A DNA stretch of 64,000 bases, from the NCBI RefSeq assembly GCF_003033885.1, contig NZ_CP024081.1:4066318-4130317 (forward strand), given 5' to 3'. Source of the stretch: Pseudomonas rhizophila. Lineage in GTDB: Bacteria; Pseudomonadota; Gammaproteobacteria; Pseudomonadales; Pseudomonadaceae. Both the position numbers and the translations under genes were made by a program. The notes under the pieces are model-generated. The model worked only from the letters and a program-made list of their open reading frames with translations, did no database searches and was not told where the DNA came from. Shown here in pieces: positions 7,533 through 16,190 of this stretch; within the stretch, counting starts at the first letter, position 1; every line of letters starts with the position of its first letter.

Positions 7533-7720
7533 GCCCTCACATCCTGATCGACGAGGCGCTGGAAAGCCTGGAGCACCCCGACAGCCCTCCAGGTGCCGGA
7601 AAGGTTGTGCTGCGCATGATCACCAAAATGATGGAAGGCAGCGCCATCACAGTTGAAGAGTTCAACCACTACTGCAAGCGCCTCCTGAAAATCACCAGGC
7701 AGCGCAAGGAGGCGTCATGA
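7529..7720 (+). CDS. Hypothetical phage protein
   Basis: A 63-residue protein, helical and basic at the C-terminus, joined by ATGA overlaps to the genes on both sides, so its translation depends on theirs. No domain was recognised. Confidence 0.6.
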   Translation: MSPHILIDEALESLEHPDSPPGAGKVVLRMITKMMEGSAITVEEFNHYCKRLLKITRQRKEAS

Positions 7721-7887
7721 GTACTGCACCGGTTAAAACGCTGCTGGATGAGCAGCTCGAAGAGATTGAGCGCAGCCTTGCGATAGTAGGCGCTGGCATT
7801 CCGCGTGAGCTGCCTGTTGTCGTGCTCCCGCCCAAGCTGGTAGCGGCGATCAAGTCGGGGCGTATCGCAGTGAGGGCCAAACAATGA
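7717..7887 (+). CDS. Small hypothetical phage protein
   Basis: A 56-residue protein that starts in an ATGA overlap with the previous stop (AGGAGG seven bases upstream) and ends in an ATGA overlap with the next gene. It has an acidic helical N-terminus (LLDEQLEEIERSL) and a Pro-containing C-terminal half. No function is recognised. Confidence 0.55.
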   Translation: MSTAPVKTLLDEQLEEIERSLAIVGAGIPRELPVVVLPPKLVAAIKSGRIAVRAKQ

Positions 7888-8095
7888 AGTGCCTCTACTG
7901 GATCCTCGGCGCCTCCATCCTCATGACCATGCTCGCCTACACCGTGGTCAGCGAAAGGTCGGCATCCTGCAGCGTACCGCAACTGTCCCCGGCGCTTGCT
8001 GATCTGGCGCGGGTCGTTCTCGGCCATCACCTTCTGCACTCTCATGATGCTGCTCAGCGCCCTCGCCGATCGCATCACCCAATAAACAACACCGC
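7884..8095 (+). pseudogene. Small membrane protein, apparently frameshifted
   Basis: The first frame begins MKCLYWILGASILMTMLAYT, a clear signal-anchor or membrane helix, with the start in an ATGA overlap. After about 30 codons the sense stops looking protein-like. From about 7965 the frame shifted by minus one encodes a second hydrophobic helix (SAITFCTLMMLLSAL) and stops at 8095, just before the next gene. If the first frame is followed instead, it reads 34 bases into the next gene (stop at 8162). A one-base deletion or a programmed shift would explain this; a two-helix membrane protein was probably the original product. Confidence 0.45.
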
Positions 8096-8128
8096 CACAA
8101 GCTGCGCTCGGCGCAGCAAGGAATCGTC

Positions 8129-9259
8129 ATGTCCGCAAAAGCCAAACAAGCCGCCGTATTGACCGACCTGGAAGCGAGTGAAACCGGCGACACAAAGAAT
8201 GCTGTTGCTCCTGCAGTTGCCGTCACCGATATCGCCGAGTATCGGCCACATGAAGAACAGATTGTCCGTCTGGAAACGACCTACGCGAACCTGGTTGTCG
8301 ACTGCTCTACCAGTGAAGGCCTGGCGAATGCGAAGGAGGTTCGCGTTGATATTCGCGATGTCCGCTATGCCCTGGCCAATACCACGAAAACGGCACTGAT
8401 TCCCTATCAGCAGGCGGTCAAGGACGCCCAGGCTCGCGTCAACCAAGTGAAGGAATTCGGTGAAGCGCTGAAGGATCGCGTGCTGGCGATCGAGGCGCCT
8501 GTTGACGAAGCGATTAAGGCTGAAGAGAAACGCATAGCTGATGCCAAAGCCGAGCGCGAGCGTGTCGAAGCTGAGCGTATCGAAACCATCAGAGCAAAGA
8601 TTGCCCGCTTCAGCTCTGTTGCTGGCGCATATGCAAGTCGTAGCGCTGCCGACGTCTCCGGCATTCTGCAAAGCGTCAAGGAGTCGGTGATCCTGCCAGA
8701 GGAATATGCCGAGTTCGAAGCGGAAGGCACGATTGCTCGCGACAACGCTATTGAACAGCTTGAAACGTTGCACAGGGCTGCTGTTGACCGCGAGGAAGCT
8801 GCCACCAAGCTGGCGGCTCAACAGAAAGAACTCGATGATCTGCGCGAGAAGCAACGTATTGCTGACGCCGAAGCCGAGGAATTGCGCAAGCAGCGCGCCG
8901 AAGAAGACCGCCTGCGCCTGAAAAAGCAGCAGGATGAGCTCGACCAGCAGCGTCGAGATATGGAAGCGCAGCAACGCCAACAGCGTGAGCGCGACGCACA
9001 GTATCAGCGTGACCAAGAAGAACTTGCTCGCCTGCGCGCACAGGCTGCTGCACCTACAGCAGTCGCAGAAGTCGTCGCGACTCCAGTAGCAGTCCAAACA
9101 GCACCAGCGGTGGTGACAGAAGCTGACCCCGCGCCCCTGGAAGACGTACCCGCTGACTCGAACATGCCGAGCGCCAGCGAAGTGGTCGAGGTCGTGGCCA
9201 TGGCCTTCTGTGTCACCAATGACGAGGCTTCGGCCTGGCTGCGCACCCTGTCGTTCTAA
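8129..9259 (+). CDS. Coiled-coil phage protein preceding RecT (DUF1351-like)
   Basis: A 376-residue protein. Residues 40-150 resemble the DUF1351 region found next to phage annealing proteins. Residues about 215-310 are an uninterrupted Glu/Gln/Arg-rich coiled coil, and an Ala/Pro/Val linker precedes a short C-terminal helix. The neighbouring recT and exonuclease genes suggest a role in the recombination module. The ATG follows AAGGAATCGTC. The family assignment is from pattern memory and is not certain. Confidence 0.65.
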   Translation: MSAKAKQAAVLTDLEASETGDTKNAVAPAVAVTDIAEYRPHEEQIVRLETTYANLVVDCSTSEGLANAKEVRVDIRDVRYALANTTKTALIPYQQAVKDAQARVNQVKEFGEALKDRVLAIEAPVDEAIKAEEKRIADAKAERERVEAERIETIRAKIARFSSVAGAYASRSAADVSGILQSVKESVILPEEYAEFEAEGTIARDNAIEQLETLHRAAVDREEAATKLAAQQKELDDLREKQRIADAEAEELRKQRAEEDRLRLKKQQDELDQQRRDMEAQQRQQRERDAQYQRDQEELARLRAQAAAPTAVAEVVATPVAVQTAPAVVTEADPAPLEDVPADSNMPSASEVVEVVAMAFCVTNDEASAWLRTLSF

Positions 9260-9313
9260 AGAACCTGAAACCACCCCGGAGGCCGACCACAGTCGTCGGC
9301 TATGGAGTAAGTA

Positions 9314-10282
9314 ATGAACGCATCTACCCAGCTGTCCGCAATTTCAACGGATTTCGCCAGCCCGACTGCGCTGATCCTCAACCGCGAAAGCATGCAGTCG
9401 ATGACAGACCTTGCCGTGATGATGGCGGGCGGGAAAACCGCTGTTCCTCAGCACTTCCGAGGAAACCAAGCAGACTGTATGGCCATCGTCATGCAGTCGA
9501 TGCAGTGGGGCATCAGCCCCTTCGCCGTAGCTCAGAAAACCCACGTTACACAGGGAGGCTCCCTCGGATATGAGGCGCAGCTCATCAACGCTGTCGTGAT
9601 TTCCCGGGCCCCTATTCAAGGCCGCCCCGAATACGAGTACCTGGGCGACTGGGACAAAATCCTGGGTCGCGTGAACGAAAACAAGTCCGACAAGGGCGGA
9701 AAATACTACACAGCAGCCTGGAAGAAAGAGGATGAACAGGGTCTCGGCATCATCGTTCGCCTGACCATGATCGGCGAGACCGTGCCGCGCGAGGTCAAGG
9801 TGATGATGACGCAGGCCTACCCGCGCTTTTCTACCCAGTGGGCCACGGACCCCAAGCAGCAGATAGCCTACCTGGCGATTCGAAAATGGGCTCGGCTCCA
9901 TGCCCCTGACGTAATCCTCGGGGTCTACACCAGCGACGAGATGCCGTCCGCCGAGGAAATAGACATTACACCGCAGGCTGGAAATCCCTCAGCCACATCG
10001 AACAAGCCTGCCGATGTAGGTGCGGCAGCGGTGCCGCAGGGCGACACTACCGACGCAACCGTAGACTTGTTCGAGAACCTGAAAAAAATCGCCCAAGAGC
10101 AAGGGATTGAAGGCTACGAAAAGGCCTGGAAGGCGCTGAAACCTCAGCAGCGTGGCGCCATTGGCGTAACTCGTCACGGCGAACTGAAGACGATTGCGCA
10201 GACCATAGATGCGGAGTTCACGACCGTCAACGAGAGCGCCGACGTTAATGCTGAAAGCGATCAGCAAGGAGGCAATCAATGA
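9314..10282 (+). CDS. recT: RecT-family single-strand annealing protein
   Basis: The 322-residue product matches phage RecT proteins: an N-terminal core with LAVMMAGGKTAVPQHFRGN and MQWGISPFAVAQKT (residues about 30-85), a central conserved part ending with WATDPKQQIAYLAIRKWARL, and a variable acidic C-terminus. RecT anneals complementary single strands produced by the partner exonuclease, driving phage recombination. It overlaps the exonuclease gene by four bases (ATGA), so the two are made together. Confidence 0.9.
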   Translation: MNASTQLSAISTDFASPTALILNRESMQSMTDLAVMMAGGKTAVPQHFRGNQADCMAIVMQSMQWGISPFAVAQKTHVTQGGSLGYEAQLINAVVISRAPIQGRPEYEYLGDWDKILGRVNENKSDKGGKYYTAAWKKEDEQGLGIIVRLTMIGETVPREVKVMMTQAYPRFSTQWATDPKQQIAYLAIRKWARLHAPDVILGVYTSDEMPSAEEIDITPQAGNPSATSNKPADVGAAAVPQGDTTDATVDLFENLKKIAQEQGIEGYEKAWKALKPQQRGAIGVTRHGELKTIAQTIDAEFTTVNESADVNAESDQQGGNQ

Positions 10283-10947
10283 GCGCCGCCGTAGACCTTC
10301 AGCGCACCGAGCAATGGCATCAAGACCGCAGCGGTCGCCTAACGGCAAGCAGGTTCAAGGATGTGATTGCTTGGGGAGATCGTGACAAGCACGGCAAGCG
10401 CAAACCACTCGCTGCCCGCACCACCTACATGCGCGAGCTGGCCTTTGAGCGCCTGGCTAACAGGTCAAAGCATTCAGTCAGCAGTAAGTCGATGGCCTGG
10501 GGCACGGAAGTCGAGCAGTCGAGTCACGACTTTTACGAAATCCTGACCGGCAATAGCGTCATCAAGTCGGGCTTTGTTGTTCACCCAAAATACGACTGGC
10601 TGGGTTGCTCGCCGGACGGCTTGATTGGTGATGACGGGGGCATTGAATCGAAGTGCCCATTCAATGAGGCCGTCCACGTCCGCACCTGGCTCGAAGGAAT
10701 GCCCGAGGAACACAAGCCGCAGGTTCAGGGCTGCATGTTCGTCACGGGCCGTGAGTGGTGGGATTTCCTGTCATTCGATCCGCGCCAAGATGAAGACTGC
10801 CGCTTGTATATCGAGACCATTAAACGCGATGACGAGTACATCGCGATGCTTCATCAAGAACTGGTCCAGTTCAATCTGGAGCTTGGCCGGATGGTTGATG
10901 AAGTCGCAGACAAAGCAAGGGCGCAGGCCCATAGATTGGGAGCTTGA
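10279..10947 (+). CDS. YqaJ/lambda-type exonuclease
   Basis: The 222-residue product has the PD-(D/E)XK core of the YqaJ/lambda exonuclease family: a WGTEVE helix (about residues 74-79), then CSPDGLI followed by IESKCP, giving the Asp, Glu and Lys active-site triad (about residues 113-128), and a QVQGCMFVTG motif. It should degrade one strand of duplex DNA 5' to 3' and hand the other strand to RecT, whose gene it overlaps. Confidence 0.9.
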   Translation: MSAAVDLQRTEQWHQDRSGRLTASRFKDVIAWGDRDKHGKRKPLAARTTYMRELAFERLANRSKHSVSSKSMAWGTEVEQSSHDFYEILTGNSVIKSGFVVHPKYDWLGCSPDGLIGDDGGIESKCPFNEAVHVRTWLEGMPEEHKPQVQGCMFVTGREWWDFLSFDPRQDEDCRLYIETIKRDDEYIAMLHQELVQFNLELGRMVDEVADKARAQAHRLGA

Positions 10948-10949
10948 GC

Positions 10950-11192
10950 ATGATCAGCAACCACCTCAACCTCGTCGAGCAGCACCGGCCAGATGCCGAG
11001 TCGATCGCAGAGCGAATCGCGCAGTACCTGGCCGCCGGCGGCCAGATCGACGAACTGCAAAGCCCGCCGCGCAACCCGATACCGCCGCCCCGCTCCACTC
11101 GGATAGACCCTGAAACGGTCCTCAAGCGACGGCCAAAGAAGCTGACCTTGGCCGAGCGCAGGGCGCTTCGCAAAATGGCGGACGCACTATGA
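10950..11192 (+). CDS. Small hypothetical phage protein
   Basis: An 80-residue basic protein. The ATG at 10950 follows GGGAG with seven-base spacing; a TTG at 10944 would overlap the exonuclease stop. A Pro-rich linker separates a short N-terminal helix from a Lys/Arg-rich C-terminus. It overlaps the next gene by ATGA. Confidence 0.55.
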   Translation: MISNHLNLVEQHRPDAESIAERIAQYLAAGGQIDELQSPPRNPIPPPRSTRIDPETVLKRRPKKLTLAERRALRKMADAL

Positions 11193-11650
11193 GCAAGCGC
11201 AAACCATGTAATCGGCGGGTCCAAATCGAGCGCAGCATGCGTGCCCTGGTCAACACCAACCACGCCGCCGTGATCAACATCGACCCGAGCGGGTTGCAGG
11301 TGATGATCAACTGGAAGAACGGCAAGCAGATCCTTTCAAAGCCGGTGTCTGACGCGCTCTGCGATGTCGCGCACCGCTGGACGATCTACATCGCCGGCAT
11401 CTGCGTTCGCCAAGACGGAGCCCAGTACATCAAGTCAATCGACATCAGGCCGGACGGCGTCCACATGGTGGAGAGGCTTTCAGATGTCCTCGAACATTTC
11501 TACGAAGAGGTGAAGGCCGACTGCAATCCGAATCACCGGATCGGCATGGGCTGGCTGGCCGTGCCCGGCGACACGCCAGTACCAGAGGCGCGATTGTCTG
11601 CGCTACTGGATGCCGTCGGCGCATGGGGCCAAATCAAGGAAGCAGCGTGA
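11189..11650 (+). CDS. Hypothetical phage protein
   Basis: A 153-residue mixed alpha/beta protein of unknown family, translationally coupled to the gene before it. The N-terminus is basic (SKRKPCNRR) and the central part has alternating strands (VINIDPSGLQVMINWKNG, QYIKSIDIRPDGVHMVE). Nothing suggests catalysis. Confidence 0.55.
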   Translation: MSKRKPCNRRVQIERSMRALVNTNHAAVINIDPSGLQVMINWKNGKQILSKPVSDALCDVAHRWTIYIAGICVRQDGAQYIKSIDIRPDGVHMVERLSDVLEHFYEEVKADCNPNHRIGMGWLAVPGDTPVPEARLSALLDAVGAWGQIKEAA

Positions 11651-11735
11651 GACGTTTACGCACCCAACAACGCAAACGACAGACCTGGCTGGCACTGCCG
11701 GCCAGTGGAATAAAACCCAACCCGGAGAAAACCCC

Positions 11736-12083
11736 ATGTCCACAGCAACCGACACAGCCGAGTTTCTGGAAGAACTCAACGGTGGAGCATTTGCCAGCCA
11801 AATCGGCCACGCCATTTCAGAGGTAGCCGCTGGGGTTGTTGACCACGGAAAGGCCGGAAAGCTGGTCATTACCTTGGATTTCAGCCAGATCGGCGAATCT
11901 CACCAGGTGAAGATCAAGCACAAGCTTGACTACAAGGTGCCGACCAAGCGCGGTACCCGAAGCGAAAACACCAGCCTCGACACGCCCATGCACGTGGGTA
12001 CCGGCGGCCGCGTGACGCTTTTCGCGGAGAAGCACGACCAGCTGTTCAGCCGCGACGACGCGCCGATCCCTAAGCGCACCTGA
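11736..12083 (+). CDS. Hypothetical phage protein upstream of DUF2303
   Basis: A 115-residue protein starting at 11736 after GGAGAAAACCCC. It has a short helical N-terminus, then strands (KLVITLDFSQIG, HQVKIKHKLDYKVP) ending in a Lys/Arg tail. It is regularly found beside DUF2303 genes in Pseudomonas prophages as far as I recall; the function is unknown. Confidence 0.6.
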   Translation: MSTATDTAEFLEELNGGAFASQIGHAISEVAAGVVDHGKAGKLVITLDFSQIGESHQVKIKHKLDYKVPTKRGTRSENTSLDTPMHVGTGGRVTLFAEKHDQLFSRDDAPIPKRT

Positions 12084-12126
12084 TCTACCCCGCTCACCCT
12101 CCCTCCGCAATCCAAGGAAATACGCG

Positions 12127-12942
12127 ATGTCACTTACCAAAGATGCAATTCAGCTGATCACCGATACGGCGCTGGAAGCCAACGGCAAGAAGCTGGAGAC
12201 ACTGGTCCCTACCGTGGTGCTGCCGGAAAGCTCGAAAGTCATTGACTTGGAGAAGTTCCAGGCCGGCCGCAGCCGCTTCCGTGGCACCTACAGCACGCAC
12301 TCCCTGGCAGATTTCAGCGCCTACGTGGTTGAGCGCGCAGCGCTTGGCGCCCGCGGCTTTATCGATCAAGACGCAATGAGCTGTGTCCTTCTGTTCAACC
12401 TGGGCACGGCCGACGTACCTGGTCATGCCGATGACCGCGCCGTTCTCAAGTTGAAGGCGACCGCAGGCTACACAGCAGCCCAGCAAATCGGTGGACGCGG
12501 CATCAGCCAGAAGGATCTGAGCGATTGGATCGAAGATTGGCACCAGTACCTCACCCCGGTTGACGAGGCAGGCAACGCCATTCCGGTGGCCAAGGCCATT
12601 GCAGCCGTGCGAACCATCACCATCAAGGCTTCCAGCGAGTCGGAAACCACCGTGGGTGAGACCAGCGCCAGCCGTAGCGCCATGGATCAAATCGAAGCGC
12701 GCAGCAAAGAAACCCTACCGGTGTCCCTGCAGTTCAGCACTATCCCGTTCGAGGGCCTTACCGAACAAGTCATCACCCTTCGGCTGTCGGTCATCACCAG
12801 CGGCTCGCAGCCAGTACTGAAGCTACGGTGGGTCGGCGAAGAAGCTCAGCGCGAAGACATCGCCCAAGAGTTCAAGACCGTACTTCAAAGTAGCATTGGC
12901 GATGCCGCCTTGTTGTCGCTAGGTGCATTCGATCCGAAGTAA
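12127..12942 (+). CDS. DUF2303 (YfdQ-like) phage protein
   Basis: A 271-residue protein matching DUF2303, which includes E. coli prophage YfdQ. Visible family features are the early FRGTYSTHSLADFSAYV segment, the LLFNLG strand and DWIEDW near the middle. The function of the family is unknown; it is typical of early recombination or anti-host regions. A weak terminator follows. Confidence 0.75.
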   Translation: MSLTKDAIQLITDTALEANGKKLETLVPTVVLPESSKVIDLEKFQAGRSRFRGTYSTHSLADFSAYVVERAALGARGFIDQDAMSCVLLFNLGTADVPGHADDRAVLKLKATAGYTAAQQIGGRGISQKDLSDWIEDWHQYLTPVDEAGNAIPVAKAIAAVRTITIKASSESETTVGETSASRSAMDQIEARSKETLPVSLQFSTIPFEGLTEQVITLRLSVITSGSQPVLKLRWVGEEAQREDIAQEFKTVLQSSIGDAALLSLGAFDPK

Positions 12943-12966
12943 AACCGTCCGTTAATCAACACCACC

Positions 12967-12991
12967 GGGCGTCTATGGGCGCCCTTCTCTT
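12967..12991 (+). terminator. Weak terminator after DUF2303
   Basis: Stem GGGCG (12967-12971) / CGCCC (12980-12984) followed by TTCTCTT. It lies between two convergent genes. Confidence 0.45.
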
Positions 12992-13691
12992 AGTTTACTT
13001 GGATAGCTTTTTTGCGAAGGACATCATCTGCTGCCGAAGTAAGTTTATCAATTTCGGCGAATCTTTTTCCTTCTAAATGGAGCCAGCCATTTGCTTCGAA
13101 CAAAGCATATTGTCGTTCAAGTGAAATTTTGTATCCATCAATATTCCCTCCAGAAACAGACCAGTCAATAAAAGCGCGAACGACAGAATTGCAATGCTCT
13201 GAAAAACTCAGTAGATCGTCGAACTTGTCGGATATTTCAGATTTCCATGCTGCCCTTCCCTCCTGAAGGGCAAGCAAGAACTCAGATCGCCGGACGATGC
13301 TCGACTCAAGTTTAGCCTTAATACTGGGAATCAGCTTATCAAGCAAATCTGGAGGCAAGCCTCCAAGATGAAAATTCAAAAGTACGAACGCCGCATCGGC
13401 GTGCGCTACCGCTACCGTTTCTTTAAACCGCAAAGATGCAGCCATAAGTCGCTTTGAAAGATCATGGTCCGATTGAGCGACATGCTGTTTCCTCCATGCA
13501 TTTACCTGTGAAAATGCAAGTCCAACCGCTAATACAGTTGCAAGCGAGGAGGCCATCTCAAAGAGATCGTGAACATCTTTTATTTTGAAGAAGTTGTTTC
13601 CTATCGGAATCATTCCCCAGAGCATTCCGGAGACAAACAGCAGCAAGCACCCTAGCCAAACAACCCAATCCTTATTCAACTTGCTCTCCAA
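12990..13691 (-). CDS. AT-rich two-helix membrane protein (candidate moron)
   Basis: The 233-residue product has two N-terminal membrane helices (about residues 10-30 and 43-63) and a long cytoplasmic helical domain. It runs against every neighbouring phage gene and is visibly richer in A and T than they are, which suggests separate acquisition. No family was recognised. Location in a prophage and the membrane topology make a superinfection-exclusion or defence role possible, but this is inference. The start is within 60 bases of the methyltransferase start, on the opposite strand, so both may share a divergent promoter region. Confidence 0.7.
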   Translation of the reverse strand: MESKLNKDWVVWLGCLLLFVSGMLWGMIPIGNNFFKIKDVHDLFEMASSLATVLAVGLAFSQVNAWRKQHVAQSDHDLSKRLMAASLRFKETVAVAHADAAFVLLNFHLGGLPPDLLDKLIPSIKAKLESSIVRRSEFLLALQEGRAAWKSEISDKFDDLLSFSEHCNSVVRAFIDWSVSGGNIDGYKISLERQYALFEANGWLHLEGKRFAEIDKLTSAADDVLRKKAIQVN

Positions 13692-13746
13692 ATTTAGAAA
13701 TTCTGACGATTATGCCGAAGCTAGACGCTGCCGGCGAGGATCCCCT

Positions 13747-15792
13747 ATGTCCGCTCACCAGAAGAAACACCCCTTCGATTTCAAAACCCAATACGGACTC
13801 GGCTTCAACCCCCAGGATGACGAGATCGTGGTCGACTTCTTCTGCGGTGGCGGCGGCGCCGGTACCGGCCTGGAGATTGGCCTGGGCCGGGCTGTAACGG
13901 TGGCAAAGAACCACAGCCCCGCGGCCATCAGCATGCACACGGTAAACCACCCCGCCGCCCGGCACTTCACCACCGACGTTTTCGAGGGTGATCCCGATAC
14001 CGAATGCGGTGGCCGGCCGGTGGGCTGGTTTCACATGTCGCCGGACTGCACTCACCACAGCCAGGCCGCCGGCGGCCAGCCGCGCAAGCGCGAGATCCGC
14101 AACCTGTCGTGGATTGGTCTGAAGTGGGCAGGCATGAAGCGCCCCCGGGTGATCAGCCTGGAGAACGTGAAACAGATCCTTCAATGGGGCCGCCTCATTG
14201 CCAAGCGAGACAAAGCCACCGGCTGCGTGGTGAAACTCAGCGGTGAGATTGCTGCACCTGGTGAGGTCGTGCCGGTGGACCAGCAGTTCCTGATCCCTGA
14301 CCCGAAGCAGCGCGGCAGGACCTGGCGCCGCTTTGTAGCGCTGCTGGAAGGCATGGGCTACGTCGTCGAATGGAAGGTGATCAAAGCCTGTGACTTCGGC
14401 GCCCCAACCAGCCGGGAACGCCTGTTCATGATTGCCCGGTGCGATGGCCAGCCGATCGTGTGGCCGGAGCCAACCCACGCGAAGAACCCGGTCAAAGGTC
14501 AGCAGAAGTGGAAGACCGCCGCCGACTGTATCGACTTCAGCGACCTGGGCAAAAGCATCTTCGGCCGCAAGAAGGACTTGGCCCCGGCAACCCTGCGACG
14601 CGTTGCCAAGGGCATGAAGAAGTTCGTCATCGACAACCCGGCGCCATTCATCGTACCGATCGCGAACTGGTCTGGTGAACTGGCGCAATCGTCCGCGGAG
14701 CCCCTGCGCACCATCACCAGCTGGCCCCGCGGCGGATCGTTCGCCATGGCGAGCCCGGTTATTGCACCCGCCACGCATCAAGGCAGCGTCAGGGTTAACG
14801 ACCCGATGGACCCGTTACCTACCGTGACATGCGCCAACCGAGGTGAGCTGACGCTTATCAGTCCGGTGATGGTAGGCGCAGGCGGGCCGGCATACGGGGG
14901 CAAGCCCACGACAGCCGATCAGCCAGCCGGAACGCTGATGACGCAGAACCACCGCGCGATCGCCGCGGCGCACCTGGTGAAGTTTCGCTTCAACGATGCC
15001 GGCAAAGCTCTGGATGAGCCATTGCCGACAATAACCAGTGGCGGCAACTACCAGCGCCCAGCCGGTGCAGCCCACGCCATGGGCATCTCCACGGTGTTCA
15101 TGGCCCAGATGAATGGCGGCTTCAACACCACCTACGCGAAGGGCATGGATGAGCCGCTGACCACCGTGACCAACACGGGCAGTCAGCAGCAACTGGTGTC
15201 GGCCAACCTGGTGCACCTGCGCGGCAATTGTGATGCCCGGGCCGCAGATGAACCGCTGCGGACCATCAGTGCAGGCGGTGAACATCACGGCCTGGTCAGT
15301 GCATTCATGGAGAGAGCCTTCGGTGCCAGCGTCGGCCAGGGCCTGGAAGAGCCCGCGCCAACAATCACAGCCGGTGGCGGCGGGAAAAGCTCCCTGGTTT
15401 CACTCAAGCTGTCGCCGGAGCATGAAGCCGGCGCGCTGCGAGTGGCCGCGTTCCTGGTCAGCTACTACGGCACCGAGAACATTAGCGCCTGTGATGCGCC
15501 AGCGCCAACGATCACCACCAAGGATCGCTTGGCGATGGTCACGGTGATGGTCAAGGGCACGCCCTACGTGATCGTCGACATCTGCCTGCGGATGCTGAAG
15601 CCGTCCGAGTTGTACAAGGCCCAGGGCTTCCCTGCCGACTACGTGATCAGTCACGGCGCCGACGGCAAGCCGTTCACCAAGACCCAGCAAGTCCACATGT
15701 GCGGAAACAGCGTCAGCCCGCCGCCGATGGCGGCACTGGCCCGGGCTAACGATCCGTGGCGCGCAGCAGAGCGCCAAGCCGAAGCGGCGTAG
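13747..15792 (+). CDS. DNA C5-cytosine methyltransferase with repeat-rich recognition region
   Basis: The 681-residue product has the C5-methyltransferase motifs in order: motif I DFFCGGGGAGTG (from residue 30), catalytic Cys101 in SPDCTHHS, ENV at 139-141, a SRERLF motif VIII, ELYKAQGFP (motif IX) and GNSVSP near residue 653 (motif X). The stretch between VIII and IX is unusually long and holds eight copies of a D/E-E-P-x-x-T-I/V-T motif between residues 318 and 590. It probably methylates phage DNA to evade host restriction. The start is the ATG with GAGG upstream; no cognate endonuclease is nearby. Confidence 0.9.
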   Translation: MSAHQKKHPFDFKTQYGLGFNPQDDEIVVDFFCGGGGAGTGLEIGLGRAVTVAKNHSPAAISMHTVNHPAARHFTTDVFEGDPDTECGGRPVGWFHMSPDCTHHSQAAGGQPRKREIRNLSWIGLKWAGMKRPRVISLENVKQILQWGRLIAKRDKATGCVVKLSGEIAAPGEVVPVDQQFLIPDPKQRGRTWRRFVALLEGMGYVVEWKVIKACDFGAPTSRERLFMIARCDGQPIVWPEPTHAKNPVKGQQKWKTAADCIDFSDLGKSIFGRKKDLAPATLRRVAKGMKKFVIDNPAPFIVPIANWSGELAQSSAEPLRTITSWPRGGSFAMASPVIAPATHQGSVRVNDPMDPLPTVTCANRGELTLISPVMVGAGGPAYGGKPTTADQPAGTLMTQNHRAIAAAHLVKFRFNDAGKALDEPLPTITSGGNYQRPAGAAHAMGISTVFMAQMNGGFNTTYAKGMDEPLTTVTNTGSQQQLVSANLVHLRGNCDARAADEPLRTISAGGEHHGLVSAFMERAFGASVGQGLEEPAPTITAGGGGKSSLVSLKLSPEHEAGALRVAAFLVSYYGTENISACDAPAPTITTKDRLAMVTVMVKGTPYVIVDICLRMLKPSELYKAQGFPADYVISHGADGKPFTKTQQVHMCGNSVSPPPMAALARANDPWRAAERQAEAA

Positions 15793-15793
15793 C

Positions 15794-16054
15794 TCACAAC
15801 CACGTTGCAGCCGCCAGCCACTCAGCCAAGCGCATCAGAATCTGGCTCAGCAGCTCAACAAGGATTTGATACATCAGGTCTGCGACGACTTGTTTCATGC
15901 GGTAGAACTCCGGTTTGGCTGATAACCAAAATGTAATGGTGTCCACCGTTCCGTCCTGAAGCACTACAACGATAAAGCGCCATAGACCAAGCCATCCAAT
16001 GCACGGGCAAATCACCCCAGCAAAAAAATTTATCCACTCTGCAAGTCGTTTCAT
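15794..16054 (-). CDS. Small membrane-associated phage protein
   Basis: An 86-residue hydrophobic protein, MKRLAEWINFFAGVICPCIG at the start, then an amphipathic C-terminal half with two helices rich in Leu and Ile. The ATG follows GGAG with nine-base spacing. It ends two bases after the methyltransferase stop on the opposite strand and diverges from the next gene. No family was recognised; a membrane-acting accessory role is possible. Confidence 0.5.
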   Translation of the reverse strand: MKRLAEWINFFAGVICPCIGWLGLWRFIVVVLQDGTVDTITFWLSAKPEFYRMKQVVADLMYQILVELLSQILMRLAEWLAAATWL

Positions 16055-16190
16055 GCGGTATCGCTCCAGTCGATTGATACCGGAATCATCGGGACGCACA
16101 GGACCTGCCCTATGGTCATGCGTTCCATACCGCGATAGCCGATCTCCCCGAAACTCCACCGCCCGGGCATGCCCCGGCAAGGACACAGCC

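Noticed and set aside
8075..9274. Open frame of about 400 codons on the minus strand opposite the coiled-coil gene
   Set aside because: A repetitive coiled-coil coding sequence gives a long Leu/Phe-rich antisense frame; the plus-strand gene fits the operon and has a ribosome binding site.
11647..11826. GTG-started frame between the 153-residue gene and the gene at 11736
   Set aside because: It is basic, Pro-rich and low in complexity, and lies mostly inside the better-supported gene at 11736.
13672..14781. Open frame on the minus strand opposite the methyltransferase
   Set aside because: The methyltransferase motifs on the plus strand are complete; the antisense product is Gly/Ala/Arg/His-rich without any domain.
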